From assembly GCF_003989825.1 (NCBI RefSeq), contig NZ_RZHE01000015.1, forward strand, positions 62,001-126,000: a DNA stretch of 64,000 nucleotides, written 5' to 3'. Shown here in pieces: positions 45,542 to 55,149 of this stretch. Made by a program: the position numbers and the translations under genes. Source of the stretch: Vreelandella populi (GTDB taxonomy: Bacteria; Pseudomonadota; Gammaproteobacteria; Pseudomonadales; Halomonadaceae). Position 1 is the first letter of the stretch, and each line of letters starts with the position of its first letter. The notes beneath the pieces were generated by a model. The model had not been told where the DNA came from. It saw nothing but the letters and a program-made list of their open reading frames with translations, and did no database searches.

Positions 45542-48394
45542 CTAAGCGCGCTCGATGCGGCAAATGGTGCACTTGGTCTCTTGCATCAGCGTGACCGGGT
45601 CATAGCCGTAGGTGGTCGCGGTGTTGGCCGACTCGCCGATAACGTAGGGGTCAGAGCCTGCCGGGTAACGGTCGCGCAGGCTTTCGCCCTGGAACATGCC
45701 GCCAAAGTGGAACGGCATGAAGGCGACCTTGCGGTCCACCCGCGGCGTGACCAGCGCTTTTACCTTCACGCGGCCGCCTTCGGCACCTTCCACCCACACC
45801 TGATCGCCGTCCTTCACGCCCAGGTCATTGGCATCGGCCGGGTTGATCTCGACGAACATCTCCTGCTGAAGCTCGGCCAGCCACGACATGGAGCGGGTCT
45901 CTTCGCCGCCGCCTTCGTACTCGACCAAGCGGCCCGAGGTCAGGATGATCGGGTAGTCGGCGCTGTTGTCGCGATCCTGGATCGACTTGTAGAGCGTCGG
46001 CAGGCGCATGATGGAGTCGAAGTCATTCCAGGTCGGGAAGCGCTCGACCAGATCGCGCCGCGTGGTGTAAAGCGGCTCGCGGTGCTTGGGCACTTCATCG
46101 GGGAAGGTCCAGACCACTGCACGCGCCTTGGCGTTACCGTAAGGCGCACAGCCATGGGCAATGGCGACCCGCTGAATACCGCCAGAGAAGTCGGTTTTCC
46201 AGTTCTTGCCTTCCGCGGCCTGCTTCTCTTCGGCGGTCAGGTCGTCCCACCAGCCCAGATCCTTGAGCAGCTGGTCGGTGAACTCGGGGTAACCGTCGTC
46301 GATATCGCTCTCGACAGGGGCGGAGCCCTCGGCCAGCAGGTTGACGCCGTCACGCTCGATACCAAAGCGCGCCCGGAAGCCCATGCCACCTTCCATGACG
46401 GGAATGCTGGTGTCATACAGGTTAGGCGAGCCTGGGTGCTTGAGCTCAGGTGTTCCCCAGCACGGCCACGGCAGGCCATAGTAGTCGCCATCGGCGGGGC
46501 CGCCTTCAGCGCGCAGGTTCTCGAAGCTGAAGGTGTGCCAGTTTTTCTGGTGCTCTTTCAGGCGCTCCGGGCTCTGGCCGGTGTAGCCAACAGTCCACAT
46601 GCCGCGGTTGATTTCACGCAGCACGTCTTCGATTACCGGGCGGTTGCCGTCCATCGCGTAGTTCTTCACGAACTGCTCGCCAAAGCCCAGCTTGTTCGCG
46701 AACAGGTACATGATTTCATGGTCAGGCTTGGACTCGAACAACGGCTCGATCACCTGGTCGCGCCACTGAATGGAACGGTTGGTGGAGGTTACACTACCCG
46801 TGGTCTCGAACTGGGTCGCGGCGGGCAGCAGGTACACGCCATCGGTGCGGTCGTGCATGACCGATGCCACGGTGGGATAAGGGTCAACGATGACCATCAT
46901 CTCAAGCTTCTGCATGGCCTTTTGCATTTCAGTACCGCGGGTTTGCGAGTTGACCGCATGGCCCCAGTAGAACATGGCCTTCAGCGCGGTACGCTGGGAG
47001 ATGTTTTCATCTTCTTCAAGCACCCCATCCACCCAGCGCGATACCGTGATACCGCTGGTATACATGGGCTTGCCGTCGGCGTATTCAGTATCGTCGAAAC
47101 GCTCCTGTAGCCACGCATAACCCACGCCCCAGACGTCGGCCCAGTGCTGCCACGCGCCTTCGGCAAGACCGTAGTAGCCGGGCAGGGAGTCACAGCCAAG
47201 CCCCAGGTCGGTCGCGCCCTGCACGTTATCGTGGCCGCGCAGAATGTTGGCGCCACCGCCGGATTTGCCGATATTACCCAGCGCCAGCTCTAGAATGCAG
47301 TAGGCACGGGTGTTGTTGTTGCCGGTAGTGTGCTGGGTACCGCCCATGCACCACACCACGCAGCCTGGGCGGTTGTCGGCAAGGCGCTTGGCCACATCGA
47401 ACATTTCCGCTTCGGGCACACCGGTAATATCTTCAACGACGCTGGGCGGGAACTGCTCAACTTCCTTGCGCACTTCGTCCATGCCGTAAACGCGCTGGCT
47501 GATGTATTCGCTATCTTCCCAGCCGTTTGCAAAGATGTGCCACAAAAGACCCCAGATGTAGGCAACATCGGTGCCGGGGCGCAGGCGCACGTACTTGTTG
47601 GCTTTCGCCGCCGTGCGGGTAAAGCGCGGGTCGGCCACGATGATGTCGCAGTTATTACGCTCCTTGGCGATCAAAAAGTGCTGCATCGCTACCGGGTGCG
47701 CTTCGCTGGGGTTGGAGCCGATAAACAGCATTGACTTGCAGTTATGCATATCGTTGAGCGAGTTGGTCATCGCTCCATAACCCCAGGTGTTGGCCACGCC
47801 CGCAACAGTTGTTGAGTGGCAGATACGCGCCTGGTGGTCAGTGTTGTTGGTGCCCCACATGGAGGAGAGCTTGCGCATCAGGTACGCCTGCTCGTTGCTG
47901 AACTTGGCCGAGCCCAGCCAGTAGACACTGTCGGGGCCGTAACTTTCACGCAGTTCCAGAAGCTTGTCGCCAATTTCATTGACCGCTTCTTCCCAGCCCA
48001 TGCGCTGCCATTCACCCGCGACCAGCTTCATCGGGTATTTCAGGCGGCGGGTGGAGTGGCCGTGCTCGCGCAGCGACGCGCCCTTGGCGCAGTGCGAGCC
48101 ACGGTTGATCGGGTGGTCAAAGGCAGGCTCCTGCTTGGTCCAGATACCTTCCTGAACTTCGGCATAAACGCCGCAACCCACCGAGCAGTGCGAGCAAATG
48201 GTGCGCTTGGTTTCAACTGGCGAGTCCAGCACCGGTGTTTTTTCCGCGGACTCGGCGCGCTGCATCATGGGCGCGCCGATAAAACCGGCTGCGGCCACGC
48301 CGCCAACCGTAGCACCGCTGCGTTTCATGAACTGACGACGCGAGATTCCAAGCCCCGGGGCTTTAGGCGTATCAGATTTGCGTGTAAGGCGCAT
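45542..48394 (-). CDS. fdhA: Formate dehydrogenase catalytic (alpha) subunit, cysteine form
   Basis: A 950-residue molybdo/tungsto-pterin enzyme oxidising formate to CO2. The Tat signal is at 18-26 (SRRQFMKRS). A [4Fe-4S] site is formed by Cys67, Cys70, Cys74 and Cys102. The metal ligand is Cys192 (ARICHSTTVAG) followed by His193, where selenocysteine stands in FdnG/FdoG. The C-terminal molybdopterin dinucleotide-binding domain is present. AGGAG precedes the ATG. Exported to the periplasm with FdhB as in FdhABC of Shewanella. No in-frame TGA is needed. Confidence 0.96.
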   Translation of the reverse strand: MRLTRKSDTPKAPGLGISRRQFMKRSGATVGGVAAAGFIGAPMMQRAESAEKTPVLDSPVETKRTICSHCSVGCGVYAEVQEGIWTKQEPAFDHPINRGSHCAKGASLREHGHSTRRLKYPMKLVAGEWQRMGWEEAVNEIGDKLLELRESYGPDSVYWLGSAKFSNEQAYLMRKLSSMWGTNNTDHQARICHSTTVAGVANTWGYGAMTNSLNDMHNCKSMLFIGSNPSEAHPVAMQHFLIAKERNNCDIIVADPRFTRTAAKANKYVRLRPGTDVAYIWGLLWHIFANGWEDSEYISQRVYGMDEVRKEVEQFPPSVVEDITGVPEAEMFDVAKRLADNRPGCVVWCMGGTQHTTGNNNTRAYCILELALGNIGKSGGGANILRGHDNVQGATDLGLGCDSLPGYYGLAEGAWQHWADVWGVGYAWLQERFDDTEYADGKPMYTSGITVSRWVDGVLEEDENISQRTALKAMFYWGHAVNSQTRGTEMQKAMQKLEMMVIVDPYPTVASVMHDRTDGVYLLPAATQFETTGSVTSTNRSIQWRDQVIEPLFESKPDHEIMYLFANKLGFGEQFVKNYAMDGNRPVIEDVLREINRGMWTVGYTGQSPERLKEHQKNWHTFSFENLRAEGGPADGDYYGLPWPCWGTPELKHPGSPNLYDTSIPVMEGGMGFRARFGIERDGVNLLAEGSAPVESDIDDGYPEFTDQLLKDLGWWDDLTAEEKQAAEGKNWKTDFSGGIQRVAIAHGCAPYGNAKARAVVWTFPDEVPKHREPLYTTRRDLVERFPTWNDFDSIMRLPTLYKSIQDRDNSADYPIILTSGRLVEYEGGGEETRSMSWLAELQQEMFVEINPADANDLGVKDGDQVWVEGAEGGRVKVKALVTPRVDRKVAFMPFHFGGMFQGESLRDRYPAGSDPYVIGESANTATTYGYDPVTLMQETKCTICRIERA

Positions 48395-48418
48395 GGCTAT
48401 TCTCCTGGCGTTTAGCCG

Positions 48419-48622
48419 TCAGTCACGCAGCGAGGCGTAGTAAGCGCGAATATGGTCGGTTTCATGGTAGTTCTTGGTCTGTGGAGCAGGCTCTGCTGGC
48501 TTCGGCGTGTCCGCCTGGGTAAGCGTGGCGTGGCCAATTGCCGCCCCCGCGCCTGCGACAGCGGCGCCAAGACCCACTTTTTTCATAAACCGACGGCGTT
48601 CGGGATTGTGAGACGTTTGCAT
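48419..48622 (-). CDS. Small Tat-signal formate dehydrogenase accessory protein
   Basis: A 67-residue protein opening with MQTSHNPERRRFMKKVG, a twin-arginine signal with hydrophobic AAVAGAGAAIGHATL, then a short polar tail ending YYASLRD. It matches the short Tat-target protein found in fdh loci between torD and fdhA. The ATG at 48622 is supported by AGGAAAGAGG. The role is unknown; perhaps an escort or small subunit. Confidence 0.85.
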   Translation of the reverse strand: MQTSHNPERRRFMKKVGLGAAVAGAGAAIGHATLTQADTPKPAEPAPQTKNYHETDHIRAYYASLRD

Positions 48623-48690
48623 GGGGAAATCCTCTTTCCTGCTTGTGTTATTCGGCCTAAAGGCTCTGTTTCGGCTGGCGGCCATGGCGC

Positions 48691-49311
48691 CTAAGGCGCC
48701 ATGATACGCACGGGGCGATAGGCGGCTTGCGCCTCCACACTCGCCCGCTCACTGTCGATAAACGCACTGCCCAACTGACCGATGGCGGCATAAAAGGCGC
48801 TTTCCAGCTTGCCCATATCCGCAAAGCAGCGGCCTGCCCAGGGTGCGATATGCTGACGGAAAAAATCGATCTGTTCGTCGCGCTGGGCGGTGATCAGCAT
48901 CGCCATGACTTCACACACGGCGGCCAGGTGATCTTCGGGCTCGTGTACCGCGTCACGGCGCTCGAATCCTAAAAGGCGCAGGTCCCGACGCAGCGCTACC
49001 AGCGCGCTGTCCATCAGCTCACCGTTCAGATAAAAAGAGGCGTAGGGCACGATATCGCCCTGAATGACGCCTACCAGATGATTGAAATGCGCCCGGGACA
49101 GCGCCTCTGGCGTGCTGGTGCGCGCCGCCTGAATCAGCGCCGACCAGCATTCGGCAAGCTGGCTGCCATCGGCGTCACTCTCAAGCGTCGTCAGCCACTC
49201 AAGCTGCTCGGCATCCGGCGGCTGGCGAATCAGGCTGGCCAGCAGCTGGTAGATATCCGCGCGGATGGCATCCATCTCGCTTAGCGGGCCCTTTGCATCA
49301 TTCATAGCCAT
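48691..49311 (-). CDS. TorD-family redox enzyme maturation chaperone
   Basis: A 206-residue all-helical cytoplasmic protein of the TorD/DmsD family. The YASFYLNGELMDSALVALRR and EPEDHLAAVCEVMAMLI stretches match the family's signature regions. It would bind the FdhA Tat signal and hold the apoenzyme for cofactor insertion. The start overlaps the polyferredoxin stop (TAATG). Confidence 0.88.
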   Translation of the reverse strand: MAMNDAKGPLSEMDAIRADIYQLLASLIRQPPDAEQLEWLTTLESDADGSQLAECWSALIQAARTSTPEALSRAHFNHLVGVIQGDIVPYASFYLNGELMDSALVALRRDLRLLGFERRDAVHEPEDHLAAVCEVMAMLITAQRDEQIDFFRQHIAPWAGRCFADMGKLESAFYAAIGQLGSAFIDSERASVEAQAAYRPVRIMAP

Positions 49312-51044
49312 TACACCTTGAGTTGTGCATTGGGGTCACGGGCCATAGTCAGCCAGACATCCTTCACCCGACAGTCCTCGCACATTTCCAGACGCGCCAG
49401 CGCCTCACCGGCAAAATAGGGGTGATTGGCGAGCTTCTGCTTCATCATGGCCACCGTACTGACAGTGGCAAACGGCTTGGCGCAGCGGATGCACTCAAAC
49501 GGCGCTTCCTCATGACAGACATGGCGCTCAAGGCGCTCGGGCGAGGCCAGAAAACCGGGCACCAGGGTAATCGCGTCTTCCGGACATGCCTGCTCGCAAA
49601 GACCGCACTGCACGCAGTCTGCCTCGCGAAAGCTGAGCGACGGCGAGTCGCTGCCAGCTGCCAGCGCAGGCGTCGGGCAGGTGCTGACGCAGGCAAGGCA
49701 GAGCGTGCAGGCGTTGCTGTCGACATTCAGCCCGCCATAGGCCGCACCCGGCGTTACGCCATGGCGCTGGCCGCTCGGCTGGCCCAGTGCTGCGAGACAC
49801 TCAAGCACCTGATTGAGCCGGGTACGCTTGTCCGGCTCGCTTAAGGCAAGCAAGGTATCGGTCAGCGGCATCAGGCGCGGTAGAGCATCGCGGGCCGCCT
49901 GCTCGCCGGGAGCTATTAACTGGATGCGCTCGGGATCGTGACCCAGTGCTTCCAGCAAGCGCTGCGCCTGAGCCAGCTGATCGCTCAGAAACGCGCTTAG
50001 CCGGGGCGGCGCCGCTTCATGCAGCTGAATTCTTACCTCTGCCGCGCCGCTTGCAAGTGCCGTCAGCCACTGGTCGTGGCCTGCAGCACCCAGTTCTTCC
50101 AGAGGCGCATCCAGCACGTGGCCTGCCGTTACCACGCCCGCACGCTTTTCAGCTTCCAGGGTGTCATGGGTCACGAAGCGCATTACCGGCTGCGTGCCGC
50201 CGGCATCGCGGTAGGCGGCAAGCCAGGTGGCCAGCGTATCCTGCTGGCGGCGGGTTTCCGGCAAGCGGAACTCGATCGCGCCCGTCGGGCAGGCGCTGGT
50301 ACAGCTGCCCACGCCCTGGCACAGAAACGGATCAATCTCGATTCTGGATTCAATGCGCCCCTGATAGCTGGTAATCGCATCGGCAGGACACACGTCCAGA
50401 CAGCGCGTGCAGCCAATATTGCCACTGGAGGAGTGGGCGCAGAGGTCGCTGTTGACCTGAAAGTAGCGCGGTTTGTCGAACTCGCCTACGAGTTCAACGG
50501 CGCGCTCCAGCACGCTTTCAAGCGGCTCGCCGGCCGCTGATGGCTGCGCGCTCCACTTCAGATAGCCCGGCGGCGGCAGCTCCCAGCGGCAAACGTCACT
50601 GGCAGGTCCGGCGCCCGTCATGTCGAGTACCACATCAAAATGCTCGCGGGCAATCAGCGCGCGGGCCAGGTTGAGCGGTGCATCGCTGGCAGGCTGAAGA
50701 CTTACCGCAAACGCTCCCAAATAACCGGTAATCTGCAGCTGTTGGCACTGTTCAGACGTTAGGGGGTGTTGCACAGCAGGCTCGCTGCCGCCCGTGAGGG
50801 GCGAAAGCGACGCTTGTGTATCGGTTGCCAGTAGCGTGATTGAGGCCAGCCCGCGCCCCTGAAGGGCACGAGCGGCATCATGCGTGGCTTGCGCGCTGCC
50901 CAACAGCAGAATATGTCCGCGGCTATGGTAGGTCACATTGGCTGGCGTCAGATTAGCGGGCCACGAGATACGCTGGCGCACAGCTTCTCGGGCGGCGGCA
51001 TTACACTGGTCGTCAACTGACGCCAGGGGTATTTTTTGATTCAT
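49311..51044 (-). CDS. Polyferredoxin-type 4Fe-4S protein of the fdh locus
   Basis: A 577-residue cytoplasmic protein with several [4Fe-4S] motifs: CTRCLDVCPADAI (about 216), CQGVGSCTSACPTGAIEF (about 242), CTLCLACVSTCP (about 448) and CVQCGLCEQACPEDAI (about 480). Further Cys pairs (CIRCAKPF, CEDCRVKDVW) lie at the C-terminus. The first 200 residues have a nucleotide-binding-like region without clear signature. It is the first gene of the minus-strand fdh operon as far as seen, and conserved in Shewanella-type loci. Electron supply for maturation is inferred. Confidence 0.85.
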   Translation of the reverse strand: MNQKIPLASVDDQCNAAAREAVRQRISWPANLTPANVTYHSRGHILLLGSAQATHDAARALQGRGLASITLLATDTQASLSPLTGGSEPAVQHPLTSEQCQQLQITGYLGAFAVSLQPASDAPLNLARALIAREHFDVVLDMTGAGPASDVCRWELPPPGYLKWSAQPSAAGEPLESVLERAVELVGEFDKPRYFQVNSDLCAHSSSGNIGCTRCLDVCPADAITSYQGRIESRIEIDPFLCQGVGSCTSACPTGAIEFRLPETRRQQDTLATWLAAYRDAGGTQPVMRFVTHDTLEAEKRAGVVTAGHVLDAPLEELGAAGHDQWLTALASGAAEVRIQLHEAAPPRLSAFLSDQLAQAQRLLEALGHDPERIQLIAPGEQAARDALPRLMPLTDTLLALSEPDKRTRLNQVLECLAALGQPSGQRHGVTPGAAYGGLNVDSNACTLCLACVSTCPTPALAAGSDSPSLSFREADCVQCGLCEQACPEDAITLVPGFLASPERLERHVCHEEAPFECIRCAKPFATVSTVAMMKQKLANHPYFAGEALARLEMCEDCRVKDVWLTMARDPNAQLKV

Positions 51045-51216
51045 GCATTCTCACGGTCAAGAGGTCATGCTTTTATGATGTGCTTTATATTTTATGGTGC
51101 TTAATCTTTTATAGATAACTGCCTAAGCATATGGGCATACGGGAGTTTACACCATTATGCTGTTGGTCCGATGATCCAACGCCACAGGGTCTCTCCGCCA
51201 CGCGTTCATTAATGTC
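51045..51216 (-). promoter_or_regulatory. Probable promoter region of the fdh operon
   Basis: A 172-bp AT-richer gap between the DUF3306 gene and the polyferredoxin start. Several TTTATA/TATAAA-like boxes at 51070-51115 could serve as -10 elements, but no single promoter can be chosen. Confidence 0.35.
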
Positions 51217-51885
51217 TTAGCGTTTCTTGAGGCGGGCGTTTTCAGCGTTTGCCGACTCATCCGAGGCACTCTGCCCACCAGCCCTTTCTATAGTTTCGGC
51301 CGTTTCGATAGTTTCTAAAGTTTTAGCTTTTTCTATAGTGGCGGCTCTTTCTATAGCCTTCGCTGGCTGTGTGCAAGTATTTGTATCGTCCTGGGACTCA
51401 TTGGGCACGACTGCCGATTCGCGCGTCTCGTCACAATCCGATGACTCCAGTACCTCTTCTGCCTTATGCGTCCAACGCCGCAGCTTGTCCGCAAGCCCCT
51501 CGGCCATGGGCTTGAGTTGCTGGCGATAATCCGCGTCGTAGTCGTCCAGGCCGTCTCTGACGTTGTAGTTGCCGGTCGCCCATAGCCGCTTCAGTGCCCG
51601 CCGACGTAGCGCTGCACTCACTCCTGACGCCATAAAGATACTGAAGTCGCTACCAGCGGGCAGAAGATCGGGGTCGGGCAGGCTATCATCCAAGCTACCC
51701 GGAGCCGGTACTTCAGGTTCAGTTGGATCTGGCGGCGGGTCAGCTGCGGGTACTGCCTGGGCGTCTTCTTCATGAACCTGCGTTTCGGCACCTCGCGTCT
51801 GGGCCTCATCAGCCTCCGGTTGTGAGGAGGCCCTACTACTCTCCACGCCGCGCTTGAGCTGCGACCAGCGCTCCCAACGGCTCAT
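51217..51885 (-). CDS. DUF3306 family protein
   Basis: A 222-residue protein opening MSRWERWSQLKRGV, as in DUF3306. It has a long acidic, Pro-rich linker, a conserved core (ALRRRALKRLWATGNYNVRD) near residue 90 and a C-terminal low-complexity tail with repeated IE-x-A-x-T units (about 170-200). It is known only as an accessory gene of fdh loci. Its start overlaps the DUF3305 stop (ATGA). Confidence 0.85.
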   Translation of the reverse strand: MSRWERWSQLKRGVESSRASSQPEADEAQTRGAETQVHEEDAQAVPAADPPPDPTEPEVPAPGSLDDSLPDPDLLPAGSDFSIFMASGVSAALRRRALKRLWATGNYNVRDGLDDYDADYRQQLKPMAEGLADKLRRWTHKAEEVLESSDCDETRESAVVPNESQDDTNTCTQPAKAIERAATIEKAKTLETIETAETIERAGGQSASDESANAENARLKKR

Positions 51886-52322
51886 TGGGGCGGTTCCTGG
51901 CTAGGCGTTGGCTGCGCCCGCCCAGCACCTTTACGCTTTTTCTTACGCCCTTGTTCCGGCGCCTCACCATGCCGCGCCAGATAATTTTCAATCCAGACCT
52001 GAATAGCCACCGGCATGGCGGTTTCCAGGACCTGCTGCTCGCCGTCAAGCCAGCCTGCGGCCACATCCTGGCTTGCCGAAATGGCATCAGGCTTTGGCGC
52101 CTGCCCGGTGAAGCCAGCACGCACGAACAGCCTGGGCGAGGTAGAGCTCAGGTTGAAGCGATAAGCGGCACGCTCGGTCATGGTAAGCTGGAGCCCCAGC
52201 ACATGCTCACCCTGATCTCCCGGCGTCAGCTGGGCAATTCGCCATTGAGTGAGCGTAAACCCTTTCATTTGTTTGGGTTCAGCGGCTAGTGTCACGCTGA
52301 GCGTACGTAGATTGTCATGCAT
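51882..52322 (-). CDS. DUF3305 family protein
   Basis: A 146-residue soluble protein with the DUF3305 core LSVTLAAEPKQMKGFTLTQW then LTMTERAAYRFNLSSTSPRL. The Lys/Arg tail is basic (GRKKKRKGAGRAQ). The ATG at 52322 has AAGGTG upstream; the longer frame is unlikely. Always found with DUF3306 in fdh loci; a maturation role is inferred. Diverges from fdhD. Confidence 0.85.
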   Translation of the reverse strand: MHDNLRTLSVTLAAEPKQMKGFTLTQWRIAQLTPGDQGEHVLGLQLTMTERAAYRFNLSSTSPRLFVRAGFTGQAPKPDAISASQDVAAGWLDGEQQVLETAMPVAIQVWIENYLARHGEAPEQGRKKKRKGAGRAQPTPSQEPPQ

Positions 52323-52445
52323 GGAGTGAACACCTTGAACGGGTAGACAAGTAAGCCTCTTGGGCGCCATCATCGTCAACCTAGTGTGTTTTACTCAACT
52401 ATTCTTATTCATAGGCTCTTGACCTGGGATCAGCGAGGATTGCGG

Positions 52446-53303
52446 ATGACCGCCCTTCAGTTAAGCCGTGCCCGCTTACCGGCCACTACCACTATTGATG
52501 TCATGGATGCCTATGGCGACATGCGCCAGCAGGCCATTGCCGCCGAGCGGGCGCTGACGGTTTACCTTAACAAGCGTGAAATTGTCACCCTCATGACACT
52601 GGGTGACGACCCGGAGGCGCTGGTGGTCGGCTATTTGCGTAACCAGGGCCTGCTCCATTCGGTGGATGACTTAATTGCCGTCCAGGTAGATTGGGAGGTT
52701 GAGGCCGCAGCGGTCGTGACTCGTCGCCTGCCTGCCGATCTGGAAGCCCGCTTGGGCCACCGGACCGTCACCACCGGATGCGGCCAGGGCACGGTCTTTG
52801 GCAATCTGCTCGCGCAGACCGCACTGACAACCCTGCCCGCCACAATGCTGACGCAATCCGATCTGTATCAGCTACTCCTTCATTTAAATGCTTACAATGA
52901 TACGTATCGAAGCGCGGGGGCCGTGCATGGCTGTGCGCTCTGCCGCCAGACAGACGTGCTCGATTTTGTTGAGGATGTAGGGCGCCACAATGCCGTGGAT
53001 ACACTGGCTGGGCGCCAGTGGCTTCAGCAGACGGCAAGCAGCGATGCAGATATTTTCTATACGACTGGACGCCTTACTTCTGAAATGGTGCTAAAAGTGG
53101 CGCAAATGGGCATCAGCGTTCTGGTTTCGCGCTCGGGTGTGACGCAAAAAGGCGTCGAGCTTGCCGAGCGCTTCGGCGTCATGCTGATCGCCCGAGCCAA
53201 AGGCAAGCAATTCCAGGCCATCAATGCTGGCGCCCGCTTGGCGCTGGACAGCCCTCCACCCCGGCCGCCAACGGTCAGAACCTCCAAGGAAGCAGGCGTA
53301 TGA
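52446..53303 (+). CDS. fdhD: Formate dehydrogenase sulfurtransferase FdhD
   Basis: A 285-residue protein that passes sulfur from the cysteine desulfurase to the molybdenum cofactor of FdhA. It shows REIVTLMTLGDDPEALVVGY near the start, AGAVHGCALCRQ then VEDVGRHNAVDTLAG near 175 and FYTTGRLTSEMVLKVAQMG near 208. The usual CxxC loop reads TTGCGQGTVFG here, with only one Cys. GAGG precedes the ATG. Overlaps mobA (ATGA), the first of a chain of coupled cofactor genes. Confidence 0.93.
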   Translation: MTALQLSRARLPATTTIDVMDAYGDMRQQAIAAERALTVYLNKREIVTLMTLGDDPEALVVGYLRNQGLLHSVDDLIAVQVDWEVEAAAVVTRRLPADLEARLGHRTVTTGCGQGTVFGNLLAQTALTTLPATMLTQSDLYQLLLHLNAYNDTYRSAGAVHGCALCRQTDVLDFVEDVGRHNAVDTLAGRQWLQQTASSDADIFYTTGRLTSEMVLKVAQMGISVLVSRSGVTQKGVELAERFGVMLIARAKGKQFQAINAGARLALDSPPPRPPTVRTSKEAGV

Positions 53304-53905
53304 TTCCCGCTCAGTCAATTACCGGCCTAGTGCTAGCTGGCGGCGAGGGTCGCCGCATGGGCGGGCGTGACAAAGGGCTTGAACCCTTTGCCGGGCTGCC
53401 GCTGGTGGCTCATGTCATGCAGCGCTTTGAGGGCCAAGTGAGCGAACTTCTGATTAACGCCAACCGCAATCTGGATGGCTACGCCCTGCTGGGTGCGCGC
53501 GTGATCAGTGATGCCGAAGGGGGCTTCAAAGGCCCTCTGATGGGTATTTATAGCGGCCTGCGTGCGGCAAGCACGCCTTGGCTGCTGGTCGCCCCCTGCG
53601 ACTCTCCAGCGCTGCCCCGGGATCTGGTGGCACGTATGGTGACGGGTATCGGCGAGCACGATATTGGCGTTGCCTATGACGGCGAGCGCCTTCACCCCGT
53701 AGTGGCCCTGCTGCGCACGACGCTTGCCGATGACCTGGCAGCCGCCTTGGCCGAGGGCGAGCGCAAGATCGACCGCTGGTATGCGCGCCACTCTTGGTGC
53801 CGGGTTGATATGTCCGACTGCCCGGAGGCCTTTGCTAATCTGAATACCGAAGAAGAGAAACATCACCTTGAACTATCGCTTGCGGCTACCAAGGAGACGC
53901 CATGA
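53300..53905 (+). CDS. mobA: Molybdenum cofactor guanylyltransferase MobA
   Basis: A 201-residue enzyme that joins GMP to Mo-molybdopterin. Nucleotide-binding VLAGGEGRRMGGRDKGL is at the start, and the metal site in LVAPCDSPALP near residue 98. It provides the guanine-dinucleotide form needed by FdhA. The 5' end overlaps fdhD and the 3' end overlaps moeA, both by ATGA. Confidence 0.95.
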   Translation: MIPAQSITGLVLAGGEGRRMGGRDKGLEPFAGLPLVAHVMQRFEGQVSELLINANRNLDGYALLGARVISDAEGGFKGPLMGIYSGLRAASTPWLLVAPCDSPALPRDLVARMVTGIGEHDIGVAYDGERLHPVVALLRTTLADDLAAALAEGERKIDRWYARHSWCRVDMSDCPEAFANLNTEEEKHHLELSLAATKETP

Positions 53906-55149
53906 CGCTTTCCTGTTTTGAGCTGGGTGAGACCATGCTCAGCGTCAGCGAAGCCATGACCGCCCTGATGACCCTGGCGACGCGCACCACGGGCTGCGAA
54001 AACGTGCCGCTGGAAAACGCCTACGGCCGGCGCCTGGCGGTGGATATCACCGCGCCGATCAACGTGCCCCAGCAGACCAACGCGGCCATGGACGGCGTGG
54101 CCCTGGCCTGGCCGGATACTCAGGACACCCGCTGGCCGGTGGTAGGTGACGCCTTCGCCGGCCAGGCGTTCTCGGGGCCGGTTCCCGCCGGGCAGTGCGT
54201 GCGGATTACCACCGGTGCCCCGCTACCCGAGGGGACCGACACCATCGTCATGCGCGAGCAGCTCGACGAGCAGCCTGATCACGTCACGATCAACGCGCCG
54301 GATCGGATAAAGCGCGGCCAGCATATCCGCCAGGCGGGGGAAGATATTCGCGCGGGCAGCGTGGCGCTTGCCGCCGGCAACCGGCTGGACGCGGCCAGCA
54401 TGGGGCTGGTGGCGTCGCTGGGCTACGCAGAGGTCAGCGTTAGCGTCCGCCCCAGGGTGGCGATCTTCTCCACCGGCAACGAAGTGACCGCCCCCGGCGC
54501 GGTATTGCCGCCCAGCGCCATTTACGACACCAATCGCTTTACCCTGACTGGCCTTCTGACCGAGCAGGGCGCCGAGGTGATCGATATCGGCATTCTACCC
54601 GACGACCCGGACGCCATTCAGCAAGCGCTTGAAGACGCCGCTCAAAAAAGCGACCTGGTGATCACCAGCGGCGGTGTCTCCGTCGGCCAGGCAGATTTTA
54701 CCCGTCAGGCGCTTCAAGCGATGGGGCAGCTGGCGTTCTGGCGCGTAGCCCTGCGCCCCGGCCGACCCATGGCTTGCGGTCTGATCGGCGAGCAGCAGAC
54801 GCCCTTCGTCGGCCTGCCCGGCAATCCTGTCGCGGTCATGGTAACCTTCAGCCAGTTTGTGGTGCCGCTTTTACGTTGTATTGAAGGGCAGAAGCCTGCA
54901 TTGCCCGCCCGCCTGAAGGCAATTGCCGAGACTCCCTTGAAAAGCCGCCTGCAGCGTACCGATTTTCTACGTGGCGTGTATCGCTGTGATGAGCATGGCG
55001 TGCTTCACGTGCGCGCAACCGGCGCCCAGGGTTCCGGGATTTTAACCTCGATGGTGGCTGCCAACTGCCTAATTGAGCTAGGCGATGAACAGCAAGACGC
55101 TCAACCCGGCGAGGCGGTCTGCATCCAACCACTAGCGAGATGGCCATGA
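53902..55149 (+). CDS. moeA: Molybdopterin molybdenumtransferase MoeA (copy 2)
   Basis: A 415-residue MoeA paralogue. The substrate motif reads [15 protein letters not shown] rather than PPFDNSAMDGYAL: Asp of AMDG is kept but the FDNS part differs. [33 protein letters not shown] and [13 protein letters not shown] are conserved. It overlaps mobA and moaA. Two MoeA forms in one genome may serve different metals or enzymes (inference). Confidence 0.93.
   Translation: MTLSCFELGETMLSVSEAMTALMTLATRTTGCENVPLENAYGRRLAVDITAPINVPQQTNAAMDGVALAWPDTQDTRWPVVGDAFAGQAFSGPVPAGQCVRITTGAPLPEGTDTIVMREQLDEQPDHVTINAPDRIKRGQHIRQAGEDIRAGSVALAAGNRLDAASMGLVASLGYAEVSVSVRPRVAIFSTGNEVTAPGAVLPPSAIYDTNRFTLTGLLTEQGAEVIDIGILPDDPDAIQQALEDAAQKSDLVITSGGVSVGQADFTRQALQAMGQLAFWRVALRPGRPMACGLIGEQQTPFVGLPGNPVAVMVTFSQFVVPLLRCIEGQKPALPARLKAIAETPLKSRLQRTDFLRGVYRCDEHGVLHVRATGAQGSGILTSMVAANCLIELGDEQQDAQPGEAVCIQPLARWP

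Noticed and set aside
45581..47110. Long 509-codon open frame antisense to fdhA
   Set aside because: It lies fully inside the well-supported fdhA gene, has no family likeness, and GC-rich genes often leave the opposite frame open.
45542..48394. Possible selenocysteine formate dehydrogenase
   Set aside because: The metal-ligand position is a plain Cys codon (Cys192); no in-frame TGA is present.
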